Source of the DNA: Clostridium sp.
Lineage (GTDB): Bacteria; Bacteroidota; Bacteroidia; Bacteroidales; Bacteroidaceae
Reading direction: 5' to 3'
Assembly (NCBI GenBank): GCA_023663705.1
Contig: JAMPGY010000003.1
Span: 152,740-216,739, forward strand
Length of the DNA: 64,000 nt
Position 1 is the stretch's first letter. Each line of letters starts with the position of its first letter. The notes under the pieces were generated by a model, which was given only the letters and a program-made list of their open reading frames with translations, searched no databases and had not been told where the DNA came from. Below are positions 7,927 to 16,812 of this stretch, one piece after another. A program made the translations under genes and the position numbers.

Positions 7927-8952
7927 CTACATGAGCGGAATATTCACATCCTCGTTATCCCAGTCCTCTACCCATGCGTCAAATCCCCAGTCGTCATTGC
8001 CGCCGGGAGGCAGCGGCGGGTCGAGTGTCAGGTCGAGATAGAGGTCAAGGTTGTCGCCCCGGCGTCCCGGCGGTCGTTCTTTCTCTGTTATGAGATGTCC
8101 CACCGGGATTTCGTATTTCAGCACGGTCTTGCCATCGGAAAGCATGGCGTAGAATTCGAGGGTGTTCTCATCGGCTGAGCCGAGATGATTGCCGGGCAGG
8201 CCGAAGCAACGTATATCTGCTTTGGCAATCCCGATATCGGGATTTGATGATGTGCGTGAGCGCGACCAGTCAGACGCCTCCATCAGATGGGTGACCGTCG
8301 CTGTGTTCTTGTTCGGCAAGTCGCTTGCCAACTTCCTGCCCGAGGCAAGCCCGGATATGGCGGCGCGTACCGACCGCAGGTTGCTGATGTTTTCCGTGCG
8401 CACCGTCACATGCAGTGTATAGATGATATTCTTGGGATAGAGTGTGCCGATGACTCTCATGCCACCGCTGTTCGCGTCAGTCACATGGTCGGTCATGATT
8501 GTGTCGACAGCCAGCCATTCGGGTTGCCCGGCTACATAAGCGGAATTGTCCCCCCGGCTTTTATACCATTCTGCCCCGTTATAGGCCGGAGCATACACCT
8601 CGGCGGTCTCCACTGCATCGAGACCCCGGAATGAGATGTAGCTGAACTCGTCCTCAGTCAGGTTGAATACCGTGGCCCAATGCCGCCCAGGGGTAAGGTA
8701 TGGTGTGACATGACTGATGTCGTTGTCAATGGCACGCGCGCGTTCTCTCGTCTCGGTATGATGGCATAGTACAGTCATGCCGGTCGGAACGGTCTTGCCG
8801 TATCCGCTCCAGTCCACATCCAGACGTATCTGAGACTTTCCGGGGGTGGGTCCGTCGGCCTCCGGATAGAAATGGATTGTTGCGTCGCACGACACGAGAG
8901 TCAGGCCGGCGGCCATCAACACGCTCTTGAGCAGCCTTACCATCTCATCCAC
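7927..8952 (-). CDS. DUF5119 lipoprotein, fimbrial operon
   Basis: A 341-residue protein with signal peptide and lipobox Cys at residue 22 (LTLVSC). It matches the DUF5119 family, which is nearly always encoded next to fimbrillins in Bacteroidales: IRLDVDWSGYG, then VFNLTEDEFSYISFRG and a long beta-sandwich. It probably anchors or assembles the fimbria at the outer membrane (inference). Its start overlaps the end of the DUF3575 gene by 16 nt, indicating translational coupling. The internal Met at codon 4 is an alternative start. Confidence 0.85.
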   Translation of the reverse strand: MDEMVRLLKSVLMAAGLTLVSCDATIHFYPEADGPTPGKSQIRLDVDWSGYGKTVPTGMTVLCHHTETRERARAIDNDISHVTPYLTPGRHWATVFNLTEDEFSYISFRGLDAVETAEVYAPAYNGAEWYKSRGDNSAYVAGQPEWLAVDTIMTDHVTDANSGGMRVIGTLYPKNIIYTLHVTVRTENISNLRSVRAAISGLASGRKLASDLPNKNTATVTHLMEASDWSRSRTSSNPDIGIAKADIRCFGLPGNHLGSADENTLEFYAMLSDGKTVLKYEIPVGHLITEKERPPGRRGDNLDLYLDLTLDPPLPPGGNDDWGFDAWVEDWDNEDVNIPLM

Positions 8953-10256
8953 CTCCTTCCTTTTCTGTCGGCGTAGAATTTATAGGAAAGGGTGACCCCG
9001 GCACGCGTGACACCCCAGTATGTGCCGCCGCTACGCGACACCTCGGCGCCGTTGCGCCCTGTGTTGTGATATTTGATCCACCTGTAGCTGATATATCCCG
9101 CGCCTATCTGAGCCTCAAGCCCCCAACGGTGAGCCTTGTCGAGATGAAATGAGTAACCATAGCCTATACCCACTCCGAAAGCGGCATGGTTAGGGTCTTG
9201 ATAGCGGTAATCGCCTCCGGTGCTGATGTTGAAGCCCGCGATGGTGGTGTGTACACCGAAATAATGTCCGATACCGGCATCCTTAGGCCACCAACGCACT
9301 TCCGGCTGCACAGCCAGCAGGCGGAGGCGCCATCGGTCAGTGATATCATAGGGCGAGTACCACACCGGCACATCAAGACTCCAGTGCGGCCACAGCTCGA
9401 CCTCGAAACCGAGATTGGCACATAAAGCTACATCACCCAACAGATTGGTTTTAAGTGCAAAGAAGCGTTTTCGCGAAACTGTGCAATGCACCGTAATGTC
9501 AAGCGGCTTTATATCAGGAAAGTCAATGACTGTATTGAGCTCCGGGATCTCAGGCATATATGCGTCAATCTGCTGCCGGTATTTCATCAGACGTGTGTCG
9601 TAGTCGACAAGAACCGCTGCCCGCCGCAGATACGGGAGCACGTTGTCGCGGATCGAACGGTATGGCCGGCCTCCGTCAAGATGTTTCAGTCTTTGTTCTC
9701 TTGTATCAGGGCTTAACGTTTCCGTTTCATCAAGAAACCGGAGCACACCCCCGGCGTATGGTATGGAGCTGTCTTCCATGAGCATCTGACGCATACCGAC
9801 CCAATCCTCCGGTATGGTCGATACGGCGTATATGCTGTCGGGGAATGTGTAGCGAGACTTAAGTATGGAGATAAATGCCTTTGCGCGCGCTGTCGCCAAG
9901 CGGACATTATTATGGTACGGTCCTTCCGGAGATGCCGTGCCCACGACTATGATTCGTTCAACGCTCTTGCGTGGGTCAAGAACCAAGGAGTCTAATTTAG
10001 CAAGTATTTTTTCAAGATCTGAATCATTATTGTGGTAAGTACCGTCAAATTCAGTCAGATTAACCTTAAAATCAATACGGGCATGTGCCTGGGCGGAAGT
10101 AACCGTTGAGTCTTTACCTTGTGCGAGGGCGATACAGACCGAAGACACGAGCATAGCGGCAGCTACAATAAACCGCGCAGAAACAAATGTTTTGCCTCTG
10201 CAAATACCACTATTGTATTCTTGCTCTTTATAATATGTCCGGGCAGTCACATCCAT
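8937..10256 (-). CDS. DUF3575 outer-membrane protein with OmpA-like N-terminal part
   Basis: A 439-residue protein. A signal sequence (FIVAAAMLVSSVCIALAQ) is preceded by about 27 extra residues, so the true start may be later. Residues about 60-150 resemble an OmpA-type peptidoglycan-binding domain (VVGTASPEGP, ATARAKAFISILKSRY). The C-terminal half is the DUF3575 beta-barrel-like region (KTNLLGDVALCANLGFEVEL, ending SYKFYADRKGRRWMRW). It is first in the fimbrial operon and likely acts as its outer-membrane partner. Confidence 0.85.
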   Translation of the reverse strand: MDVTARTYYKEQEYNSGICRGKTFVSARFIVAAAMLVSSVCIALAQGKDSTVTSAQAHARIDFKVNLTEFDGTYHNNDSDLEKILAKLDSLVLDPRKSVERIIVVGTASPEGPYHNNVRLATARAKAFISILKSRYTFPDSIYAVSTIPEDWVGMRQMLMEDSSIPYAGGVLRFLDETETLSPDTREQRLKHLDGGRPYRSIRDNVLPYLRRAAVLVDYDTRLMKYRQQIDAYMPEIPELNTVIDFPDIKPLDITVHCTVSRKRFFALKTNLLGDVALCANLGFEVELWPHWSLDVPVWYSPYDITDRWRLRLLAVQPEVRWWPKDAGIGHYFGVHTTIAGFNISTGGDYRYQDPNHAAFGVGIGYGYSFHLDKAHRWGLEAQIGAGYISYRWIKYHNTGRNGAEVSRSGGTYWGVTRAGVTLSYKFYADRKGRRWMRW

Positions 10257-10341
10257 AGTTATAAAGGTCGGTGTCTTACACTATGCGTTTATCATTCGAG
10301 AGTTTTTATATAAATAGCTGGTGCTTATTGAAATGCGACTG

Positions 10342-10376
10342 CAAAGATAGCTAATTTTTTAATAGTTCCAATCAAA
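10342..10376 (-). promoter_or_regulatory. Promoter of the fimbrial operon
   Basis: On the minus strand TATCTTTG (10342-10349) is a perfect -7 box. TTTG (10373-10376) lies 23 nt upstream, slightly farther than usual. A leader of about 80 nt precedes the DUF3575 start. Confidence 0.65.
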
Positions 10377-10444
10377 TTACCCCATTAACATTTATTAAGT
10401 ATTTTTACGTTGTACACAATGATTATCGGCAGTATATTATATCT

Positions 10445-10494
10445 CAATAAAATAAGCAGCCGGTGCAAAATTGTGTCGGCTGCTTATTTTATTG
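10445..10494 (-). terminator. Terminator after the catalase gene
   Basis: A perfect 18-bp inverted repeat (10445-10462 with 10477-10494) with a 14-nt loop lies 15 nt past the catalase stop. Its A/T-rich outer stem gives T runs on both strands, so it may also insulate the fimbrial promoter. Confidence 0.85.
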
Positions 10495-10509
10495 TTCAAA
10501 TTTATATAT

Positions 10510-12012
10510 TTATTCGACGCTGCGCTTGTCCCATGTTGGATGAGCGGGATCTTCAGCCACAAGCGCCTCCGCAAAATCTATGCCCAAGGCATCGGCAAGC
10601 ATTTGGCCATACTCCTTGTCAGCGTTGTTGCAGGCGCGGACATGACGCTGTTTAATGAAAAGTGGAATACCTTCCATCTGTGCCGCGGTATTGTCACAAG
10701 TGGCTTTCTTGTCGGCATCACTCATCAGTCGCCAAAGTTTTCCGGGCTGTGTGTAATAGTCATCGTCATATTCGCGCTCATCATAGTTGAACATGTCGCC
10801 GTGCAGCTGCATGGGTGGCTCTTTGCGGGATGGAGAATCGTGCCACTCTCCGTAGCTGTTCGGTTCATAGGCGATGGTGCCCCCGCAGTTGCCGTCGGTG
10901 CGCATTTGACCGTCGCGATGGAAGGAGTGGAACGGACATCTGGGCATGTTGACTGGTATCAGGTTATGGTTTACCCCGAGGCGGTAGCGCTGGGCATCTC
11001 CGTAGGAGAACAGGCGTCCTTGAAGCATTTTATCCGGAGAATAGCCTATGCCATCAACAATATTTGCAGGATTGAAGGCTGCCTGCTCAATCTCGGCGAA
11101 AAAATTCTCCGGGTTGCGGTTGAGTTCAAGTATGCCGACATCACGCAACGGGAAATCGCCATGATACCATACCTTTGTCAGGTCAAACGGATTGATACTG
11201 TACTTTCGGGCCTCTTCCTCGGTCATCAGCTGCACACAAAGTTTCCATTTCGGAAAATCTCCGCGCTCGATAGCCTCGAACAGGTCACGCTGATGCGACT
11301 CCCGGTCTTTGGCTATTATAGCCTCTGCTTCCTTGTCGGTCAGATTGCGGATACCTTGCATGGTGATGAAGTGAAATTTCACCCATGTGCGCTTGTTGTC
11401 CTTGTTGATAAAACTGTATGTATGGCTTCCGAAGCCGTGCATGTGGCGGAATGAGGCCGGAATTCCACGCGGAGACATGCTTATCGTGATCTGATGGAGC
11501 GCCTCCGGCAAAAGTGTCCAAAAGTCCCAATTGGCGGTGGGATTGCGCATCCCGGTGCGCGGATCACGTTTGATGGCGTGGTTCAAATCCGGAAATTTCA
11601 ACGGATCGCGGAGGAAGAACACAGGAGTGTTGTTGCCTACGAGATCCCAGTTTCCCTCATCGGTGTAGAACTTCATGGCAAATCCGCGGATGTCGCGTTC
11701 GGCATCTGCCGCGCCGCGCTCACCAGCCACAGTCGAGAAGCGCACAAGGCATGGAGTCTGTTTCCCTACTTCCGCAAAGATTGAGGCTCGTGTGTATTCG
11801 GTGATGTCATTGGTGACGGTGAACCGTCCAAAAGCCCCCGAGCCTTTTGCGTGCATACGCCTCTCCGGGATTACCTCACGGTCGAAATGAGCAATTTTTT
11901 CAAGATACCATGGATCCTGCATTGTCTGTGGTCCGGGAAAACCGGCGGTCTGTATGTTCTGGTTGTCGGCGATGGGGCGCCCGTTTTCAGCGGTCAGTCT
12001 TTTCTTATCCAT
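10510..12012 (-). CDS. Heme catalase (small-subunit, KatA/KatB type)
   Basis: A 500-residue protein from [18 protein letters not shown] Met 13 codons earlier is in frame but lacks the family N-terminus. Catalytic His is in [13 protein letters not shown], the distal Asn in [14 protein letters not shown], and the proximal heme-ligand Tyr in [14 protein letters not shown]. It breaks down hydrogen peroxide in the cytoplasm. Length and motifs fit the clade 3 catalases of Bacteroides. It ends in a strong terminator. Its upstream region carries repeated GTTCAT motifs, a possible OxyR-type control region, which is unproven. Confidence 0.97.
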   Translation of the reverse strand: MDKKRLTAENGRPIADNQNIQTAGFPGPQTMQDPWYLEKIAHFDREVIPERRMHAKGSGAFGRFTVTNDITEYTRASIFAEVGKQTPCLVRFSTVAGERGAADAERDIRGFAMKFYTDEGNWDLVGNNTPVFFLRDPLKFPDLNHAIKRDPRTGMRNPTANWDFWTLLPEALHQITISMSPRGIPASFRHMHGFGSHTYSFINKDNKRTWVKFHFITMQGIRNLTDKEAEAIIAKDRESHQRDLFEAIERGDFPKWKLCVQLMTEEEARKYSINPFDLTKVWYHGDFPLRDVGILELNRNPENFFAEIEQAAFNPANIVDGIGYSPDKMLQGRLFSYGDAQRYRLGVNHNLIPVNMPRCPFHSFHRDGQMRTDGNCGGTIAYEPNSYGEWHDSPSRKEPPMQLHGDMFNYDEREYDDDYYTQPGKLWRLMSDADKKATCDNTAAQMEGIPLFIKQRHVRACNNADKEYGQMLADALGIDFAEALVAEDPAHPTWDKRSVE

Positions 12013-12076
12013 ACAATCATTACAAGTTTTCTTAATAAATATAACTGGCAATTATAACGTCTTCATTCATCAAATG

Positions 12077-12121
12077 GTTCATGAGATGATAGTTCATGTA
12101 ATACTGTTATGTGTGGTTCAT
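12077..12121. promoter_or_regulatory. Three GTTCAT repeats upstream of catalase
   Basis: GTTCAT occurs at 12077-12082, 12092-12097 and 12116-12121, 65 to 110 nt upstream of the catalase ATG. Spaced repeats at this position could be regulator binding sites. I see no perfect TAnnTTTG box here. Confidence 0.3.
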
Positions 12122-12329
12122 CCGAATTGAAAACGAACTATATTTTCAAGTACACTCATTATATTTATCATTTGGTCGACGTTTCATAAATCATTTCAGA
12201 TTGTTACTATTAGGTGAGACACAATCTTATTAGTCAGGGCACTGTTTTTCATGGTTTTTCGTAAGTCATTTCTGAATCAACATATTATTTGAAACTAAAT
12301 GACACTGCATCTATAAAAAAATGAATCGC

Positions 12330-12531
12330 ATTGTCCGTCATCGCGGCTAAGTCCCTTGTTCAAGGTAACTCGGAGAACGAAATCCTCACGTTCAGGCCCT
12401 GCGGGTTTTCCTTCAAAAAATTCCCTACGGTAATTTTTCTCGGAAAAAACGTTCCGGTTTCGCCCCTCCGAGTTGAGTGTCTTACGGGACTTAGCAAGCG
12501 ATGCCGACCGATGACGCATAGGACGGTCAAT
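12330..12531. ncRNA. Candidate structured RNA (about 200 nt, multi-branched)
   Basis: Nested perfect or near-perfect stems enclose the whole segment. 12330-12339 pairs with 12522-12531 (one mismatch), 12346-12355 with 12486-12495 (10 bp perfect), and 12367-12375 with 12466-12474 (9 bp perfect). Inside the last are hairpins 12375-12379/12389-12393, 12397-12399/12403-12405, 12416-12422/12432-12438 and 12441-12445/12452-12456, plus CCTTG-TT-CAAGG at 12354-12365. An alternative pairing of 12336-12343 with 12509-12516 (8 bp perfect) competes with the outer stem. No open frame here resembles a protein. It lies upstream of the DUF3945 gene at the accessory/ICE transition. RNA versus single-stranded DNA function (origin or oriT) is open. 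Confidence 0.55.
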
Positions 12532-12960
12532 GAAAAAACGTGGCGGCATATTATATCAGCACGACGTATTTCAAACGACAGCCGTCATATATGGAAACAC
12601 ACAAATCCTGCCTCCTGTAATATCACAGATGGATATAAGCGGGGACAAAAGCAGCTCCGCCTCGCAATTCTGCATATAACGGTTTCAGCTCCACGTCAGT
12701 TTTTTTACCGTGCATGACGCTTGCCTGTGCCGTTGCTCCAACGTCTGTCGTTCCCGTCTCCATTCCTTATTCCTCACATTGCCGCTCATAACCGGTCCTC
12801 CGGCACCCATTCCGTGGTTGCCGTGCGGCACTGTGCGGTGCAACGTGATGACATTCGGTGTAATACATTGTCAGTATGTTGTAAATCAATATTTTGTGTG
12901 ATTTTAGAGCTTATATTTGTGGTGAAATTCTTTTTTATTCACCCATAAATTCTGAAAGTC
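12532..12960. other. Non-coding region before the DUF3945 gene
   Basis: No protein-like frame is seen. A -7 box TATATTTG (12912-12919) probably drives the DUF3945 gene, with transcription starting about 35 nt before its ATG. A GTTGC/GCAAC inverted repeat lies near 12815-12845. Confidence 0.5.
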
Positions 12961-14817
12961 ATGGCAAAAAAATCAGCAAGGGCGGAGCCGGAATCCCCCG
13001 CACCCAAGTTCACTGAGAACGAGCAGATGAGCGACATCGTGTTCATCCTTGACAAGATGGAACTCATATTGCAAGCGGTATCTGAAATCAATAAGGACGG
13101 CAGCCACAAGACCGTCCCCGCGGACAGGAAGCACCGCAACTCGTTCCTCAAGATCGACCGCTATGCGGATGTGTTCGAGAGTTTCCTCAAGAACCTCTGG
13201 AGCCAGCTCAAGGACCCCACGCGCTTCGGCATACTCTCTGTCAAGGACAGGCATCTTGACGACCCGGATGTGCGGCAGGCCATAGAGGATCTCGCCGCAG
13301 GAAGAAAGACCGGTGCGGTGGAGGAATTCCTGAAAAAATATGAGATTACCCCGAAAGGGAAAAAACAAGAGAATACCGATAATCAAAATGTAGAAGAAAT
13401 GGCAAAGAAAAAACAAGACCAGAGCGAACAGACCGTACAAGTCGCTCAGAAGCCCCAGGAAGAGGTGCGGATGTCACCGAGGGAGGTACACGCGCAGCAA
13501 CAGGCCGCTCAGGACGGACAACAGCGCGCCCCGCGTTACAACGAGTCAATGATAGACTGGGAGCAGCTCAAACTGTTCGGACTGTCGCGCGAGTTCCTCG
13601 CCGAGCGCGGGCTGCTCGACCAGATGCTCCGAGGCTACAAGACCAACCAGATGGTGCCCATCACCATGAATTTCGGCTCGGCCGTGCTGCGTACCGACGC
13701 GCGCCTGTCATTCCAGCAGTCAGCCGGCGGTCCTGTGGTGCTCGCCATCCACGGCATGCGCCAGAAACCAGATCTCGACCGTCCATATTTCGGGCACATA
13801 TTCTCCGAGGAAGACAAGAAGATGCTTCTTGAAACCGGAAACATGGGGCGCGTGGTAAACCTGAAATCACGCGGAGGTGATGTCGTTCCCTCGTTCATCA
13901 GCATCGACAGGCTCACCAACGAGGTGGTGGCGATGAAGGCCGAGAACGTGTTTATCCCCGACGACATCAAGGGTGTGAGGCTCACCGACCAGGAGAAGAA
14001 TGACCTCAGGGAAGGAAAAGCCGTGTATATCGAAGGGATGAAGGCCCAGTCGGGCAACGAGTTCAACGCCCACGTGCAGATAAGCGCCGAGCGCCGCGGC
14101 ATCGAATACATCTTCGAGAACGACAAGGTGTTCAACCGCATGGAACTCGGCGGCGTGAAGCTCACTAAACAGCAGGTGGAAGACCTGAACATGGGCAAGG
14201 CCATCTTCGTGGAGGACATGAAACGCAAGGACGGGGAATTATTCTCGTCGTTCGTGAAGCTCGATCCCGCCAGCGGACGCCCGGCATACACGCGCTACAA
14301 TCCCGATTCACCCGAGGGAGACCGAGAGATCTACATACCCAAGGAGATCGGCGGGGTCAAGCTGACCGCTGAGGAACGTGATGAGCTGCGAGCCGGACGC
14401 GTCATATTCCTCAACGACATGGTGAGCCGCAAAGGTGAGGAGTTCTCCTCGTTCATCAAGGCCGATCTTGAGACAGGACGGCTGAGCTACTCCAGGACCC
14501 CGGACGGTTTCGAGCAGCGCGAGCAGTTCAGGATTCCGGCCGAACTGTGGGGCAAGACGCTGACCGCGACGGAACGTGCGCAGTTGCAGGACGGAAAGGC
14601 CGTACTGATCGATGGCATGACAGGGTTTGACGGAAAGCCGTTCGCCCAGTATGTCAAGGCCAATTTCAACACAGGCCGTCTGGACTACTACAACGAGGAC
14701 CCGACCAAAAACCGCAACGCCTCGCAACGCAACGTGGTCGCGCAGGCACAGGAGCGCCGTCAGTCGCAACCAGGAGAAACGCGCCGGAATCAGAAGCGGG
14801 GTCAGGGTGTGGGCTGA
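12961..14817 (+). CDS. DUF4099/DUF3945-repeat protein of the ICE
   Basis: A 618-residue protein. Residues 1-190 are charged and Lys-rich. A DUF4099 domain starts near residue 195 (YNESMIDWEQLKLFGLSREF) and is followed by four DUF3945 repeats of 60-70 residues. Each repeat carries a 'G-x2-LT-x3-R/E-x2-L-x2-G-K/R-A-V/I' core and a DM/GM: IKGVRLTDQEKNDLREGKAV, GGVKLTKQQVEDLNMGKAI, GGVKLTAEERDELRAGRVI and WGKTLTATERAQLQDGKAV. The C-terminus is basic. The function is unknown. The family is a fixture of Bacteroidales conjugative elements, next to topB. It starts about 35 nt after a predicted promoter. Confidence 0.88.
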   Translation: MAKKSARAEPESPAPKFTENEQMSDIVFILDKMELILQAVSEINKDGSHKTVPADRKHRNSFLKIDRYADVFESFLKNLWSQLKDPTRFGILSVKDRHLDDPDVRQAIEDLAAGRKTGAVEEFLKKYEITPKGKKQENTDNQNVEEMAKKKQDQSEQTVQVAQKPQEEVRMSPREVHAQQQAAQDGQQRAPRYNESMIDWEQLKLFGLSREFLAERGLLDQMLRGYKTNQMVPITMNFGSAVLRTDARLSFQQSAGGPVVLAIHGMRQKPDLDRPYFGHIFSEEDKKMLLETGNMGRVVNLKSRGGDVVPSFISIDRLTNEVVAMKAENVFIPDDIKGVRLTDQEKNDLREGKAVYIEGMKAQSGNEFNAHVQISAERRGIEYIFENDKVFNRMELGGVKLTKQQVEDLNMGKAIFVEDMKRKDGELFSSFVKLDPASGRPAYTRYNPDSPEGDREIYIPKEIGGVKLTAEERDELRAGRVIFLNDMVSRKGEEFSSFIKADLETGRLSYSRTPDGFEQREQFRIPAELWGKTLTATERAQLQDGKAVLIDGMTGFDGKPFAQYVKANFNTGRLDYYNEDPTKNRNASQRNVVAQAQERRQSQPGETRRNQKRGQGVG

Positions 14818-14845
14818 CAACGGCATGACCGGCTGAATCAACTGA

Positions 14846-15127
14846 ATGTCAAACTTAAAACTACCCGAAATGAACAATGATATACCGAACGCTCCCTTCT
14901 GTACGGAAGATGTCGACTGGAACGAACTCGCCTCGATCGGCATCCTGAAGGACGAGCTGGAGATGGCCGGCGAGCTTGACACCCTCCTGCAAGGAAAGAA
15001 AACAGGAGTCATCTCCCTGAGCCTCGTACTGCTCGGCGTGGACGTGGTACTCGACGCCACCTTGCAGCTCGTAAGGAAGGACGGCGGGGAACCGCTCCTC
15101 GAAATCATGGGCGTACGCCCGGCATAA
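14846..15127 (+). CDS. Small DUF4099 protein
   Basis: A 93-residue protein whose core (DVDWNELASIGILKDELE, then LDTLLQGKKTGVISLSL) parallels the DUF4099 segment of the preceding gene (MIDWEQLKLFGLSREF, then LDQMLRGYKTNQMVPITM). It is therefore a stand-alone paralog of that domain, probably from duplication. It lies 28 nt after the large gene and 74 nt before topB. A second Met at codon 9 is an alternative start. Function unknown. Confidence 0.8.
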   Translation: MSNLKLPEMNNDIPNAPFCTEDVDWNELASIGILKDELEMAGELDTLLQGKKTGVISLSLVLLGVDVVLDATLQLVRKDGGEPLLEIMGVRPA

Positions 15128-15201
15128 TCAACAGTAATAATGTCAAACCGCCGTTCCCGGCCCCCAGACGGTGGCGGGAACGGCTTAAATTTTATCCTAA
15201 A

Positions 15202-16635
15202 ATGATAGCAATCATAACAGAGAAACCGAGTGTCGGCATGGACATCGCCCGCGTCGTCGGCGCCGACACACGTAAAGATGGTTACTGCGCAGGCAACGGC
15301 TACATGGTCACCTGGGCGCTCGGGCACCTCGTGTCGCTCGCCATGCCGGGCGCATACGGCAACGCCCGTTCCGATTCTTCAGGGCTTCCCGTGATTCCCG
15401 ACAGTTTCAAACTCGTCGTACGCCAGACAAGGACTGACCGTGGCATGGTCACCGACCTCGCGGCGGCAAGGCAGCTCAAGGTGATTGACGAGGTGTTCTC
15501 AAAGTGCGACAGCATCATAGTCGCCACCGACGCGGGGCGCGAGGGTGAACTCATCTTCCGCTACATCTATTCCTATCTCGGCTACACCAAACCGTTCCGC
15601 CGACTGTGGATATCGTCGCTGACCGACGATGCCATCCGTGAGGGGATAGCGAACCTGCGCGACGGGCGCGAGTACGACAGCCTACATGCCGCCGCTGACT
15701 GCCGCGCGAAAGCCGACTGGCTCGTTGGCATGAACGCCAGCCGCGCCCTCGCCTGCGTGTCGGGAATCTCCAACAGCTCGATCGGCCGCGTACAGACTCC
15801 GACGCTGGCGATGGTCTGCGCCCGCTTCAAGGAGAACCGGAATTTTGTCCCCGTACCATACTGGCGTCTCCATGTGACGCTCTCCGCGGACAGCGGGCAC
15901 CGGCGTTTCTTCCACAGGGATGATTTCCACGACAAGGCTTCGGCCGATGCAGCGTTCTCTTCCATCGCACCGGGGGCTGTCGCGCGCGTCACAAAGGTTG
16001 AGCGCAGGCGCTCCGACAGACAGCCCCCTCTGCTGTACGACCTCACATCGCTACAGAAAGACTGCAACGTACACCATGACATGACAGCGGAGAAGACGCT
16101 GGCCGTGGCTCAGTCGCTCTATGAGAAGAAGCTCATATCCTATCCGCGCACCGGCAGCCGGTATATCCCGCGCGATGTCATGCGCGCCGTTCCCGCATTG
16201 CTTGAGAAGGTGTGCCGTATGGATGGATTCCGCCATACGGAGACTTCGCTTGACCCTGACACGCTCAACACCCGCTGTGTCAACGATGCCGGGGTCACCG
16301 ACCACCATGCCCTCATAGTCACGGGTGTGACTCCCGTCGGTCTGTCCGGCGACGAGCAGACCGTCTATCTGATGATAGCCGGGCGTATGCTGGAGGCATT
16401 CTCGCCACCCTGCACCTCCGAGACATTGCTGATGGAAGCCGAAATTTGCGGCATACCGTTCCGTTCACGCTCTTCATCAATCGTTGTTCCGGGCTGGCGC
16501 GCCGTCTTCGGACGCAGAGAGGACCGGGAGGATGATGAGACGGACGACAGCGATAGCTCCGCCGTGTTCTCGGAGGGCGATACATCGAATAACTCAACGC
16601 ATAGAAAACGGATAGAAATAGATAGAGATAAATAG
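15202..16635 (+). pseudogene. topB: topB, 5' part of a DNA topoisomerase III split by an inserted element
   Basis: Codons 1-463 (to 16590) encode the N-terminal and central parts of a type IA topoisomerase. They include the Toprim start MIAIITEKPSVG, the metal-binding ATDAGREGEL segment and the active-site Tyr in LISYPRTGSRYI. After 16590 the frame enters the inserted element and stops 14 residues later. The missing end resumes in frame at 24414. In CTnDOT the homologous ICE-borne topoisomerase is Exc, needed for excision, so this insertion may impair the host ICE. The truncated product would lack the last catalytic-gate residues and the Zn ribbon. Confidence 0.93.
16586..16590. repeat. CGAAT direct repeat, left junction of the nested element
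   Basis: CGAAT here is repeated at 24409-24413. Collapsing the two copies to one restores a continuous topB frame (...GDTSN + VSGHGLSQC...). Confidence 0.85.
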
Positions 16636-16694
16636 TAGGAATATCAGTAAGTTAGCGGTTTTGACATTTTCTCTGATTTGTCGTGTTTTCTAAT

Positions 16695-16724
16695 TATTTT
16701 CGCAATCAGTACACTTTTAGTACA
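16695..16724. repeat. Left copy of a 30-bp terminal repeat
   Basis: TATTTTC...AGTACA-5 nt-TAGTACA. It matches 24322-24351 in direct orientation with few differences (AGTACACTTTTAGTACA versus AGTACATTTTTAGTACA). The position near both ends suggests recombinase or excisionase arm-type sites. Confidence 0.6.
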
Positions 16725-16777
16725 TCTCAGTTGTTAATAGATGTTGAGGGCGATTTTCACGTTTCACAACGTGTCGC

Positions 16778-16785
16778 TACCTTTG
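16778..16785 (+). promoter_or_regulatory. -7 box of the nested element's integrase
   Basis: TACCTTTG lies 27 nt before the ATG at 16813 and inside a longer possible reading frame that begins at 16741. It therefore favours the later start. Confidence 0.6.
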
Positions 16786-16812
16786 CTTTATAACAACAAA
16801 TCTACGACATTT

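Noticed and set aside
12331..12717. 128-codon plus-strand frame upstream of the DUF3945 gene
   Set aside because: Composition is Arg/Ser/His-rich without structure, and the frame runs straight through the strongly paired RNA candidate. It looks like an artefact of the structured element.
14308..15327. 339-codon minus-strand frame
   Set aside because: Shadow of the DUF3945 gene in GC-rich DNA. No motif.
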